Shown here: in pieces, positions 50,794-58,674 of the stretch
Position numbering within the stretch: the stretch's first letter is position 1
Layout: every line of letters begins with the position of its first letter
DNA from: Saprospiraceae bacterium
GTDB taxonomy: Bacteria; Bacteroidota; Bacteroidia; Chitinophagales; Saprospiraceae
Assembly: GCA_024103005.1 (NCBI GenBank)
Contig: JAGFJA010000054.1
Location: 1-64,000 of the forward strand
Length of the DNA: 64,000 nt
Direction: 5' to 3'
Notes under the pieces: generated by a model
What the model saw: the letters and a program-made list of their open reading frames with translations, nothing else
Told to the model about the DNA's origin: nothing
Database searches by the model: none
Made by a program: the position numbers and the translations under genes

Positions 50794-52500
50794 TTATACT
50801 TCCACAGGCAGATTTTTCTTTGTGGTTATTTGTTTTGTTGTTGTGATAGTTTCAGCCATGCAGTCAAGGTAAAGCTTATATCCTCCGGCGATATTCCACA
50901 GTCTATCATATCCGTTTTGCAGCAATATTCGCTGGGCAAGGTATCCTCTCAGACCTTGCTGACAATATAAAATGAGGTTTTTGTCCAAGGGCAATTCGTT
51001 TAACCTGTCACGGATTTCATCCAAAGGAATGTTGACAGCACCCGGGATGGCTCCTGCTTTATATTCTTTTTCAGTCCTCACATCTATCAGGATATCGTCT
51101 TCTGACAGTTGTTTAGCCCTTGTCCAGTCTGTCAGGAAAAGTCGTTGATTAAGGATATTATCAGCCACAAAGCCCATCATATTTACAGGATCTTTTGCGG
51201 AAGAGAAGGGCGGTGCGTATGCGTGCTCAAATTCCATCAATTCATAGATGTCGCCTTTTCTACGGATGACGGAAGAAAGGATGTCTATTCTTTTATCAAC
51301 ACCGTCTCCACCTATAATTTGAGCACCAAAAAGCCGGCCATCTCCCGGACAGAATGTTATCTGAATAGTCATGGTTTCGGCACCTGGATAGTAGCCGGCA
51401 TGTGAGCCGCTGTGAATGATGGCAGTTTCATGTTCTATACCGGCGGTTTGCAGATGTTTTGAGGCGACACCTGCCACTGCAACGGTTTTGTCAAAGATTT
51501 TAATAATGGCAGTATTAATAGACCCATTATATCGGATTTTATTCTCCTGTGATAAATTGTTTGCACAAATCCTGCCCTGCTTATTGGCAGGTCCTGCAAG
51601 ATAGGTAGGCATTGATTGGCCGGTTATAGGGTTGACGAATTCAATGGCATCGCCTACAGCAAAGATATTTTCATCAGAGGTTTGCAGGAATTCATTGACC
51701 AATATTCCACCGGAACTTCCCAGGTCAAGACCGGCCTCAGAAGCCAGACGTGAATCCGGTCTGACACCGATAGACAAAATTACGATGTCGGCATCGATGA
51801 AGTTGTTATCTTTAAAATTAACCCTGATCCGAGAGCCAATTTTTTCAAAACCCGTCACGGTCGTAGCTAAATTCAGGTGAATTCCTTTGCTTCGGATATG
51901 CTGCTGTGCCATAGCTGCAATAGGAAAATCTGTAGGTGGCATGATTTGATGCCCCATTTCGATGATATTGACTTCCATACCCAGATGGCGGAGGTTTTCA
52001 GCCATCTCCAAACCAATAAAACCGGCACCGATGACGACAGCTTTGTTGCCGGATAGGTTCTTAACGGCTTCTTTTATTCTGTCCGTGTCCGGAATGGTCC
52101 TTAGGGTATAGATTCCTTCTGTATCGATACCTTCAAGTGGGGGTTTAATAGGATCTGCTCCCGGTGAAAGCACTAATTTGTCATAAGATTCTTCATAGAT
52201 AGTGTTGTCCGAAATCCGTTTGATGAGGATGGATTTCGCTTCCCTGTTGATTTTGATGACTTCTTCCTGAGTTCTGACATCTACTTTGAATCTGGTCCGG
52301 AAGGCATCTGCTGTCTGGACGAAAAGTTTATTTCTGTCAGTGATGACATCGCCGATATAATAGGGCAGTCCGCAATTGGCATAAGAAATAAAGGCTCCTT
52401 TTTCAACCATAATTATTTCGGCATGTTCATCCAGCCTGCGAAGTCGTGCAGCCGTACTGGAACCCCCGGCTACGCCACCTATAATTAAATATTTCATCAT
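50794..52500 (-). CDS. CoA-disulfide reductase-like flavoprotein fused to a rhodanese domain
   Basis: The 568-aa protein has an N-terminal FAD motif (YLIIGGVAGGSSTAARLRRL). The single active-site cysteine is Cys43 (SYANCGLPYYIGD), as in CoA-disulfide reductases and NADH oxidases of the one-cysteine type. It also has an NAD-binding motif (VIGAGFIGLEMAENLRHLG) and the second FAD motif (NIFAVGDAIEF). The C-terminal ~100 residues are a rhodanese domain with active-site loop CQQGLRG. This CoADR-RHD architecture is linked to polysulfide or CoA-persulfide reduction. It is cytoplasmic. The 195-bp gap to the ComF gene shows no other gene. Confidence 0.9.
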   Translation of the reverse strand: MMKYLIIGGVAGGSSTAARLRRLDEHAEIIMVEKGAFISYANCGLPYYIGDVITDRNKLFVQTADAFRTRFKVDVRTQEEVIKINREAKSILIKRISDNTIYEESYDKLVLSPGADPIKPPLEGIDTEGIYTLRTIPDTDRIKEAVKNLSGNKAVVIGAGFIGLEMAENLRHLGMEVNIIEMGHQIMPPTDFPIAAMAQQHIRSKGIHLNLATTVTGFEKIGSRIRVNFKDNNFIDADIVILSIGVRPDSRLASEAGLDLGSSGGILVNEFLQTSDENIFAVGDAIEFVNPITGQSMPTYLAGPANKQGRICANNLSQENKIRYNGSINTAIIKIFDKTVAVAGVASKHLQTAGIEHETAIIHSGSHAGYYPGAETMTIQITFCPGDGRLFGAQIIGGDGVDKRIDILSSVIRRKGDIYELMEFEHAYAPPFSSAKDPVNMMGFVADNILNQRLFLTDWTRAKQLSEDDILIDVRTEKEYKAGAIPGAVNIPLDEIRDRLNELPLDKNLILYCQQGLRGYLAQRILLQNGYDRLWNIAGGYKLYLDCMAETITTTKQITTKKNLPVEV

Positions 52501-52863
52501 GTATTATGTTATATAAACCTATCGATTCGTAAATCCCGGAACCGATAATGTTGCAAATTTCCGAAGGATAGATTGTTTTATTGGTGACTTTTGTTACAAA
52601 AGACAAAAAGGTCCTTATTTTTACCCTTAAAACATGAAATAAAGAAAGAAATTTCATTTTTAAAATAGAACGCGAAATTAAATAATAAAAAGATTAGAAT
52701 ATAAGCATAAGGTATTCAGCAATTTATTTAAGCTTGATTCAATTAATCATTTAATTTTAATAACTTTTTAATAAGTTTTATAATTGAAGAAGGTTTGCAT
52801 CATTTACATTTGTAGTTGATTAACATAAAATTATAAACGAAATTTAAACATACATAACGAGAC
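52501..52863 (+). promoter_or_regulatory. 363-bp divergent gap with strong candidate promoter at 52784-52812
   Basis: TTG at 52784-52786, an 18-bp spacer and a perfect TACATTTG box (52805-52812) predict transcription from about 52819 towards the haloperoxidase-like gene, with a leader of about 45 nt. The rest of the gap is very AT-rich, with no gene seen. Confidence 0.6.
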
Positions 52864-54240
52864 ATGAAACATTTACGATTATTGATATTGTGCTTAATTA
52901 CCCTTTATGGCGTGAGTTGTACACAAGATGAAGGTGTGGTTGAGCAGAAATTGCCTCAGGTTGCTGATTTTGATTACAAGATCATGAATACCTGGAATGA
53001 TGCATTTTTGAAGATTGAAAGGTATGCAGAAGGTTATCGTCCGGGACCCGCACCCAGAGGCATTGCTTATCTGGGACTGGCAGCCTACGAGGCTTGCGTT
53101 TCCGGTATGCCTGAATACAAGTCATTTAGCGGACAATGGCCGGGCTTTGAGGTTCCGGCTGCAGATCCCAATTTGGAATATAACTGGCCGCTTGTCATTA
53201 ATGAAACATATCATTATCTGATTCCATTATTTTTTTCTCAGGCGACCCAACAACAGCTGGATAAGGTAAATGATATTTATAATACCAACCTTAAATTGCT
53301 TGAAAATAAAACAAATCAGGAAGTTAACGTCCGATCTATAGCGAGAGGCAGGCAAGTCGCCGAGATTGTCTGGAATTGGGCAAAGACAGATAAAATAGGT
53401 CATGAACATTATCTTCACAATACTGAAGGTTGGGATTGGCAGGCTCACTTTAAGAAAGATGGCGACTGGAGACCGACTCCACCAGATTTTTCTCTTCCGG
53501 TAGGCGGAGTATGGGGACAGGCAAGAACTTTCGCACTTAAATCTGATGCAGAGAGACTCTGTCCGCCACCACTGCCATTCTCTGAAGCTACCAACTCTGA
53601 ATTATATGCAGAAGCATTAGAAGTGTATTCTCAGAATACTCCTACTATTTCATTTGAAAAAGAATGGGTTGCAGAATTTTGGCATGACGACTTTGTCAAC
53701 GTAACTTTCAGCCCGGCTTGCCGTTGGGTGAATATTGCCATGCAGGTTTTTGAAAGAGAGAACTCCAACTTGCAGACAGCAGTTGTTACTATAGCTAAAA
53801 TGGGTATGGCCATGAATGATGCGTCTGTCGCTGCCTGGTACTCTAAGTTCTATTATGATGTAGAGAGACCGGTGACATATATTCAAAGAGTTATAGATCC
53901 CAACTGGCAGCCACACCTGTATAATTCAATTACCGGCGAAAGAGGACTTACTCCACCTTTCCCGACATATCCTTCAGGTCACGGTTCAATGGGTTCAGCC
54001 GCAGCTGAAATTCTAGGTAGTATCTTTGGTTACAGTTATTCAACGACAGACCATTCACATGAATTCAGGACAGACTTTGCCGGTCAACCACGATCATATT
54101 CCAGCTTCTTTGCCATGACATCCGAAAACGCATGGTCAAGAGTCCCTCTGGGCGTTCACTTTCGTATGGATAGTGAAGCTGCCACAAATCTTGGAACAGG
54201 TATCGGACGTAAAGTCAATAATCTTCCCTGGAAAAAATAA
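52864..54240 (+). CDS. PAP2/vanadium-dependent haloperoxidase-family lipoprotein
   Basis: The 458-aa protein has a lipoprotein signal (YGVSC, Cys19). All three elements of the PAP2/vanadium haloperoxidase site are present. The first is KFYYDVERP (K-x6-RP). The second is YPSGHGS (Pro370-Ser-Gly-His373). The third is SRVPLGVHFRMD (SR-x5-H-x3-D). These bind vanadate or phosphate. The length and N-terminal helical domain (AYLGLAAYEACV) are as in bacterial vanadium-dependent haloperoxidase-like proteins of Bacteroidota. Haloperoxidase versus acid phosphatase activity cannot be told from the motifs. It is an envelope lipoprotein. Confidence 0.9.
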   Translation: MKHLRLLILCLITLYGVSCTQDEGVVEQKLPQVADFDYKIMNTWNDAFLKIERYAEGYRPGPAPRGIAYLGLAAYEACVSGMPEYKSFSGQWPGFEVPAADPNLEYNWPLVINETYHYLIPLFFSQATQQQLDKVNDIYNTNLKLLENKTNQEVNVRSIARGRQVAEIVWNWAKTDKIGHEHYLHNTEGWDWQAHFKKDGDWRPTPPDFSLPVGGVWGQARTFALKSDAERLCPPPLPFSEATNSELYAEALEVYSQNTPTISFEKEWVAEFWHDDFVNVTFSPACRWVNIAMQVFERENSNLQTAVVTIAKMGMAMNDASVAAWYSKFYYDVERPVTYIQRVIDPNWQPHLYNSITGERGLTPPFPTYPSGHGSMGSAAAEILGSIFGYSYSTTDHSHEFRTDFAGQPRSYSSFFAMTSENAWSRVPLGVHFRMDSEAATNLGTGIGRKVNNLPWKK

Positions 54241-54257
54241 TTAAATGTAAAAGTTTA

Positions 54258-54288
54258 AATACCCCGATAAAAAGGGGTATTTTTTTTT
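54258..54288 (+). terminator. Intrinsic terminator after the haloperoxidase-like gene
   Basis: AATACCCC (54258-54265) pairs with GGGGTATT (54274-54281) across an 8-nt loop, followed by a T-run. It lies between the stop codon and the next gene start at 54300. Confidence 0.85.
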
Positions 54289-54299
54289 AATCAAGGAAT

Positions 54300-54815
54300 A
54301 TGAACAGAATACTTGTAGTAATTTTTTTACCTCTTATGATCCTTGCCTGCGCTAACGAAGCGCCTACAACGGAAGGAATTCAATCCACAGCTGTCGGGAA
54401 GTCGCCTTTTTTGAGTAAGGAGCAAGATTTTAAGAACAAGGATGGTAAGGTCACACGCAAAGTAAGGTTTTTAGACAATGGGATAAAGACAGTAACTGAT
54501 TATTATGCAGGAAGTGATAAAGTGTACACAATCAGGTATTTTAAAAATGACCTTCAGGATGGCAAAACAATAGGCTACCATCCCAATGGAAAGATAAGAG
54601 AAGTCCAGTATTTTGACAAGGGAAAGCAGGAAGGAAATGATTCAATATTTTATGAAACAGGAGAACTGCGATATGTCTATTCATTTAAGGATGATAAAAA
54701 GAATGGCTGGATGTATCGATATAGTAAAGACGGCCATCAGGAATTTGCTGTAAGGTATGCCGACGATAAAGTAATGGAAGTAATAGACAGTGTCCTTATA
54801 AAATCAAAAAATTGA
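54300..54815 (+). CDS. MORN/YwqK-type repeat lipoprotein
   Basis: The 171-aa protein has a lipoprotein signal (MILAC, Cys17). It then carries at least three short repeats with the pattern YxxNGKxxxxxYFxxGKxxG: DGKTIGYHPNGKIREVQYF, GNDSIFYETGELRYVYSF and NGWMYRYSKDGHQEFAVRY. This is the MORN/'YwqK antitoxin' repeat family. In Bacteroidota these are mostly envelope lipoproteins and the antitoxin name is not informative. No toxin gene is adjacent. Confidence 0.82.
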   Translation: MNRILVVIFLPLMILACANEAPTTEGIQSTAVGKSPFLSKEQDFKNKDGKVTRKVRFLDNGIKTVTDYYAGSDKVYTIRYFKNDLQDGKTIGYHPNGKIREVQYFDKGKQEGNDSIFYETGELRYVYSFKDDKKNGWMYRYSKDGHQEFAVRYADDKVMEVIDSVLIKSKN

Positions 54816-54833
54816 CAACCACAAAACCTATGG

Positions 54834-55634
54834 GTGTTGCTTAGCGAAGTATCATCAAACGAGGTATTGGCAAAGATTAAGCGCTATCTTCGCATTGCCA
54901 TAGCCTTATGCTTTATAGGCCATGGTATGTGGGGAATTGTCTTTAAACCGGGATGGCTACCTTTTTTCCACTTGTTTGGCATACCTGACCATGTTGCTTG
55001 GCCTTTAATGTTTTTGGTTGGTGCCAAGGATATTTTATGCGGAATTTTAATACTCTACAGTGACAATAAATATTTAATTTATTGGATTATTTTCTGGGCG
55101 ATATTTGTTGCACTTCTCAGGCCATTTCTGGGCATGGGGATGGAAGGTTTTATCGAAAGAGCCGGTAATTATGGGCCGCCCATAGCAATGCTTTATTTCC
55201 TGACCTATATCTGGAGAAAAAACCTGTCAGAACACATGCTAAACCAGCGAATTGGCAAATTGGAATGGATCCTGAGGATAAGCTTATTTATGTTGCTTCT
55301 CGGACATGGTGGTGTAGCAAATATGCTTACCCAAAATGCAGATTATAAAGTGTTGATTCAAAATCTTGATTTAATAGGCTATCCAACAACTTACGCCGGC
55401 ATGACAACTCTTGCCGTATTTGAAGTGTGTCTTAGTTTTCTGGTTTTGTTCTGGCCCAGAATTAAGGGGTTGATGTGGTTTGTTTTGTTCTACAAAATTC
55501 TGACCGAATCAATTTACCCATTTACTTTTGGTCCCTATTCAATCTTTGAAACAGTGGAGCGTTTTGGAGATTACATGATTCCTTTATTATTGATGGTTAT
55601 TTACCGACACTGGAGGGCTGAAGATTTAGCCTGA
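54834..55634 (+). CDS. DoxX-like multi-pass membrane protein
   Basis: The 266-aa protein starts at GTG and has about seven hydrophobic segments, with the DoxX-like repeats RYLRIAIALCFIGHGMWGI and LEWILRISLFMLLLGHGGVAN. The two halves (residues ~20-120 and ~145-260) look like an internal duplication of the four-helix unit. Function is unknown; DoxX relatives act in redox or thiosulfate metabolism in some archaea. It follows the MORN lipoprotein gene by 18 bp. Confidence 0.7.
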   Translation: MLLSEVSSNEVLAKIKRYLRIAIALCFIGHGMWGIVFKPGWLPFFHLFGIPDHVAWPLMFLVGAKDILCGILILYSDNKYLIYWIIFWAIFVALLRPFLGMGMEGFIERAGNYGPPIAMLYFLTYIWRKNLSEHMLNQRIGKLEWILRISLFMLLLGHGGVANMLTQNADYKVLIQNLDLIGYPTTYAGMTTLAVFEVCLSFLVLFWPRIKGLMWFVLFYKILTESIYPFTFGPYSIFETVERFGDYMIPLLLMVIYRHWRAEDLA

Positions 55635-55943
55635 CGGATATATTAATAACATCATTGATACAAACTTGCTCTGTTTATAATAATAATGATGACAATTTAT
55701 TATCTATCGTAATTGAATGATAGATTGAGCAAATTTTAATAATTTTAAATTGGCATTCTTTGTAATTATAACAAGGCTTTAATATAATCGCAGAAAGCGG
55801 ATTTTCTTATACCGGACTATCAATTATTATAAATTACAAGTATATAAAAGAGGGAAGCGAAATGCCCCTCTGATAGGTTTAAATGACCCATACAATATTT
55901 GCCTGAATAAAAGAAACTCAATAAAATTTGATAAATAATCAAA
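55635..55943. other. 309-bp convergent intergenic region
   Basis: This AT-rich stretch lies between the ends of the DoxX-like gene and the cytochrome b fusion gene. Apart from the minus-strand terminator near 55840-55871, nothing is recognisable. Confidence 0.5.
55840..55871 (-). terminator. Probable terminator of the NOR-like respiratory operon
   Basis: Read on the minus strand, AGAGGG (55871-55866) pairs with CCCTCT (55854-55849) and a T-rich tract (TTTTATATACTT) follows. It lies about 70 bp beyond the stop codon of the last operon gene. The stem is short. Confidence 0.5.
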
Positions 55944-57881
55944 TTATTTCCGGTTCTCTGATATATGCAGCTTGCCTTCTTTTAAGATAACGAAAGTGCC
56001 GTCGCCTGATTTCAGAGAGATTCCTTTCAGTTCCAGCGTTTTATTTTCTGCCTCAGTTTCTGTAAGCCTTACATCTACCTTATTTGCTTGAATAACTTGT
56101 TCGGTATAAATAAACATTGCAATATCGTGTCGCAAACCTCGTGGCACGTATTTTTTTTCAAACAGCAGCTTCCTACTTTTGGAATCAAATATTTGCAAAA
56201 GGACAGAGCTCCTCTTCTTTACTGTCGGGGTGGCGGATTGCATATGCTTCATTGTAGAAGAATTGTCATCCCAGGCAATGGGGCTGGATATGTATTTCAA
56301 ATTAACTACAAGCACTTTATTTTCTGGGTTGAAAAACTGCACCTTTGTATTGGTAAAAGGAATGAATAAAGCGAAAAATGCTGTCAGCATAACGGTTGCA
56401 AGGAATGGCCGAGTATGCTTATGGTCCATAATCTGATTATTTTCATTGCTGTTCTCTTCTCGTGAAAACTCCAGTAATTTGTCCGGAGAGTAGGAGTTGA
56501 GCGTAAAAAGACGTAAGACAGAGTCATCATACCTTTTTGAAAATATTGGTGGACGTTTGTGCCTTAGACGGTCTATAGCCCAGGTTTTACCCTGACGATA
56601 GTAGCAGTCTTCACATCCGAGGAAAGCTACTTTTTCACTGTTATTATCCAGTATCTTTTGAACGTCTTTTGCCATAACGCTCCCAAGGCAAGGAACTGTA
56701 TATTCTGCGACCTCTAGTTCTTTTGGGTGAGTGACCTGAGGAAAGGAACTGCACGCAAAGACCGTTATCATTTTTTTGGGTGTTTGAGCCAGATTATATT
56801 CAGGAAAATCCGGGTGGGTGATGGCGTGATCCGTACATGATCCAATACAAATAGTACAACCAACACATTTGTCCGGAGAAAGTATAGCTTTTCTCTCACC
56901 ATTGTATATCAACATATCAATAGCACCATAAGGGCAATCATAAGAGCACAGGTTGCAAGCGTTACAAATATCCAAATCAATATGAACCGGAGGGCGATCT
57001 TTCTTTCGCAGTACAAAGGGAACAATACACAATATAATCCCCGAACCTATCATTATAGCCCAGTTTTGACCAACGCTGAACACTTTCATTAAATAGAATC
57101 CAAAGTAGTAAAACCAGTCAAAGGTTGTATCTAACGGCAAATTGGTAATCTGTGCCGGGGGATCACTTTTTACAGGAAAGAGGATAGCAATAATTCCCAG
57201 AGCTATTGTACAATAAAGGATAAGCTTTAGTGGTGGAAAAATCTTAGGATTGGATATACGCAACACATGGATCCAGATAATAATCACCGTAATCAGGGAA
57301 AGCGCAATATGCCCAAACAAAGCCACCTTAAAGAAACCACCTACTACGCTAAGGTCATTCATTAAAAAGGCCCCCATGATAGAAGGATCAAAGATGGGCA
57401 ATCCGGAGAATAGTTTGGCGATAAGATAACCGGTTAGTTTAGCTTTTTGGTCCCATACCAAAATAAACCCGGTAACACCGATAGCAAGGACAACCAAAAA
57501 AGAAAATACACCACTGATCCAGGAGAGTAATCTCTTAAACTTGGAAGTAAACAGTGTATGTGCGAGGTGGAGCAGAGTAAAGACAATCAAGAGGTCGGAA
57601 GAATACCTGTGAATATTACGCATCCATCCGTTGAAATATCCGGAAGATATGTTTTCAACGGACCTCCATGCCTGGTGAGGATTTATGTTGTAAAAAATAA
57701 AGATGTATATTCCGGAAATGCAGGCAATGGTAAACATTATGACAGCGATACCGCCAAGATGATACAAAGGGTTGTGTTCTGTAGAAAATACCCTGCCGGG
57801 CCACGATGCCAGTTTTTGGTAAAGCTGGTGACCTTTGTTTTGATTGTTTGGGGATGCAGAAGGAATATTAATCCTGGTCAT
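55944..57881 (-). CDS. Cytochrome b / 2[4Fe-4S] ferredoxin / MvhD-like fusion, probable quinol dehydrogenase
   Basis: The 645-aa multi-domain membrane protein ends the operon. Residues ~30-235 form a di-heme cytochrome b core with His91/His105 and His191/His205, a 14-residue spacing in both pairs as in bc1 cytochrome b. Two more TMs follow (~220-290). Residues 306-349 hold two [4Fe-4S] motifs, Cys306/309/312/316 and Cys339/342/345/349. Residues ~370-445 resemble the hydrogenase delta subunit MvhD/FlpD, with Cys377, Cys398 and Cys423-x2-Cys426. A further TM near 492-510 leads to a ~130-residue beta-rich extracytoplasmic tail without cofactor motifs. The inferred role is moving electrons between quinol or a ferredoxin and the CuA oxidoreductase encoded upstream. 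It overlaps the SCO1 gene by 14 bp. Confidence 0.8.
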   Translation of the reverse strand: MTRINIPSASPNNQNKGHQLYQKLASWPGRVFSTEHNPLYHLGGIAVIMFTIACISGIYIFIFYNINPHQAWRSVENISSGYFNGWMRNIHRYSSDLLIVFTLLHLAHTLFTSKFKRLLSWISGVFSFLVVLAIGVTGFILVWDQKAKLTGYLIAKLFSGLPIFDPSIMGAFLMNDLSVVGGFFKVALFGHIALSLITVIIIWIHVLRISNPKIFPPLKLILYCTIALGIIAILFPVKSDPPAQITNLPLDTTFDWFYYFGFYLMKVFSVGQNWAIMIGSGIILCIVPFVLRKKDRPPVHIDLDICNACNLCSYDCPYGAIDMLIYNGERKAILSPDKCVGCTICIGSCTDHAITHPDFPEYNLAQTPKKMITVFACSSFPQVTHPKELEVAEYTVPCLGSVMAKDVQKILDNNSEKVAFLGCEDCYYRQGKTWAIDRLRHKRPPIFSKRYDDSVLRLFTLNSYSPDKLLEFSREENSNENNQIMDHKHTRPFLATVMLTAFFALFIPFTNTKVQFFNPENKVLVVNLKYISSPIAWDDNSSTMKHMQSATPTVKKRSSVLLQIFDSKSRKLLFEKKYVPRGLRHDIAMFIYTEQVIQANKVDVRLTETEAENKTLELKGISLKSGDGTFVILKEGKLHISENRK

Positions 57882-58626
57882 GAGCTGTCTTGGTAAGAAT
57901 AAATGTTTTAATAAAAATGGTGGTCATGATAAAAATCATAAAAAAGCCGGCTGAAGTTGAGATAATAAACCGCCAATCAACTTTGTACATTTTTAACAAA
58001 GGATCATAGCCAAAGCATCTTAAATAAATTCCCGCAAATAAGCCTGGAGCGGATTTTTCAGCCTGTGCTCCGATTACGGCAAGTTTGATGTCTCTTTTAG
58101 AAGGATTGATACCAAATACATACCTTGAAATACGGCCCTCCGGAGTCAATACCACTATCATTGCAGGGTGATTAAACTGGCGAAAAACAGTATCTTTCTC
58201 ATATTCAAAACCGATAGTGGTAAGCAACAAATCAATATTTTTCTTGTCGGCCGAAATGGTCTTCCAGTGGTCATTATCCATTTCCCATCTTTTTTGATAG
58301 TTGTAAAGGTCCGTAGTGGTATCCGTCGTATCAAAAGAAAAGCTGATGACATTATAGTCTTCGCCCAGACCACCAAGACGACTGATGGCGTTACGGGTGC
58401 CGTTTATGACCAGTCCGCAATAAGAAGGACATTTGGTATAAATGGGAATGATTAAAAGAGGCTTGTTCCGAAGCAAAGAATATAATTGGATAGGGTGTCC
58501 GGATGCATCAAACATGGATATATCCGGCACCTTCTTTCCAAGAAAATTTTTCTCTTCGGGAAATTTAAAGCCGGTTAGGCCCAGCCACATGATAACTCCC
58601 CCAAATATATATAGCAATCTAATCAT
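57868..58626 (-). CDS. SCO1/SenC-type copper chaperone
   Basis: The 252-aa protein has the SCO copper site: Cys66-x3-Cys70 (KCPSYC) and His153 (FNHPAM). An N-terminal hydrophobic segment acts as signal or anchor, and an additional TM lies near residues 221-245. The thioredoxin-like domain faces the periplasm and delivers copper to CuA of subunit II. The gene is the fourth of five in the operon, with a 48-bp gap after subunit I, and its stop overlaps the cytochrome b fusion start. SenC genes accompany CuA oxidases and sNOR-type reductases alike. Confidence 0.92.
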   Translation of the reverse strand: MIRLLYIFGGVIMWLGLTGFKFPEEKNFLGKKVPDISMFDASGHPIQLYSLLRNKPLLIIPIYTKCPSYCGLVINGTRNAISRLGGLGEDYNVISFSFDTTDTTTDLYNYQKRWEMDNDHWKTISADKKNIDLLLTTIGFEYEKDTVFRQFNHPAMIVVLTPEGRISRYVFGINPSKRDIKLAVIGAQAEKSAPGLFAGIYLRCFGYDPLLKMYKVDWRFIISTSAGFFMIFIMTTIFIKTFILTKTAHDQD

Positions 58627-58674
58627 TCGTTAATACCTGTAATGAACTATTCCTCCAAAACAAGGACTTCAATT

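Noticed and set aside
54300-54815. YwqK-type antitoxin, hence a toxin-antitoxin pair.
   Set aside because: The name follows a database label for MORN-like repeats. This protein is a lipoprotein and the neighbour is a membrane protein without toxin features.
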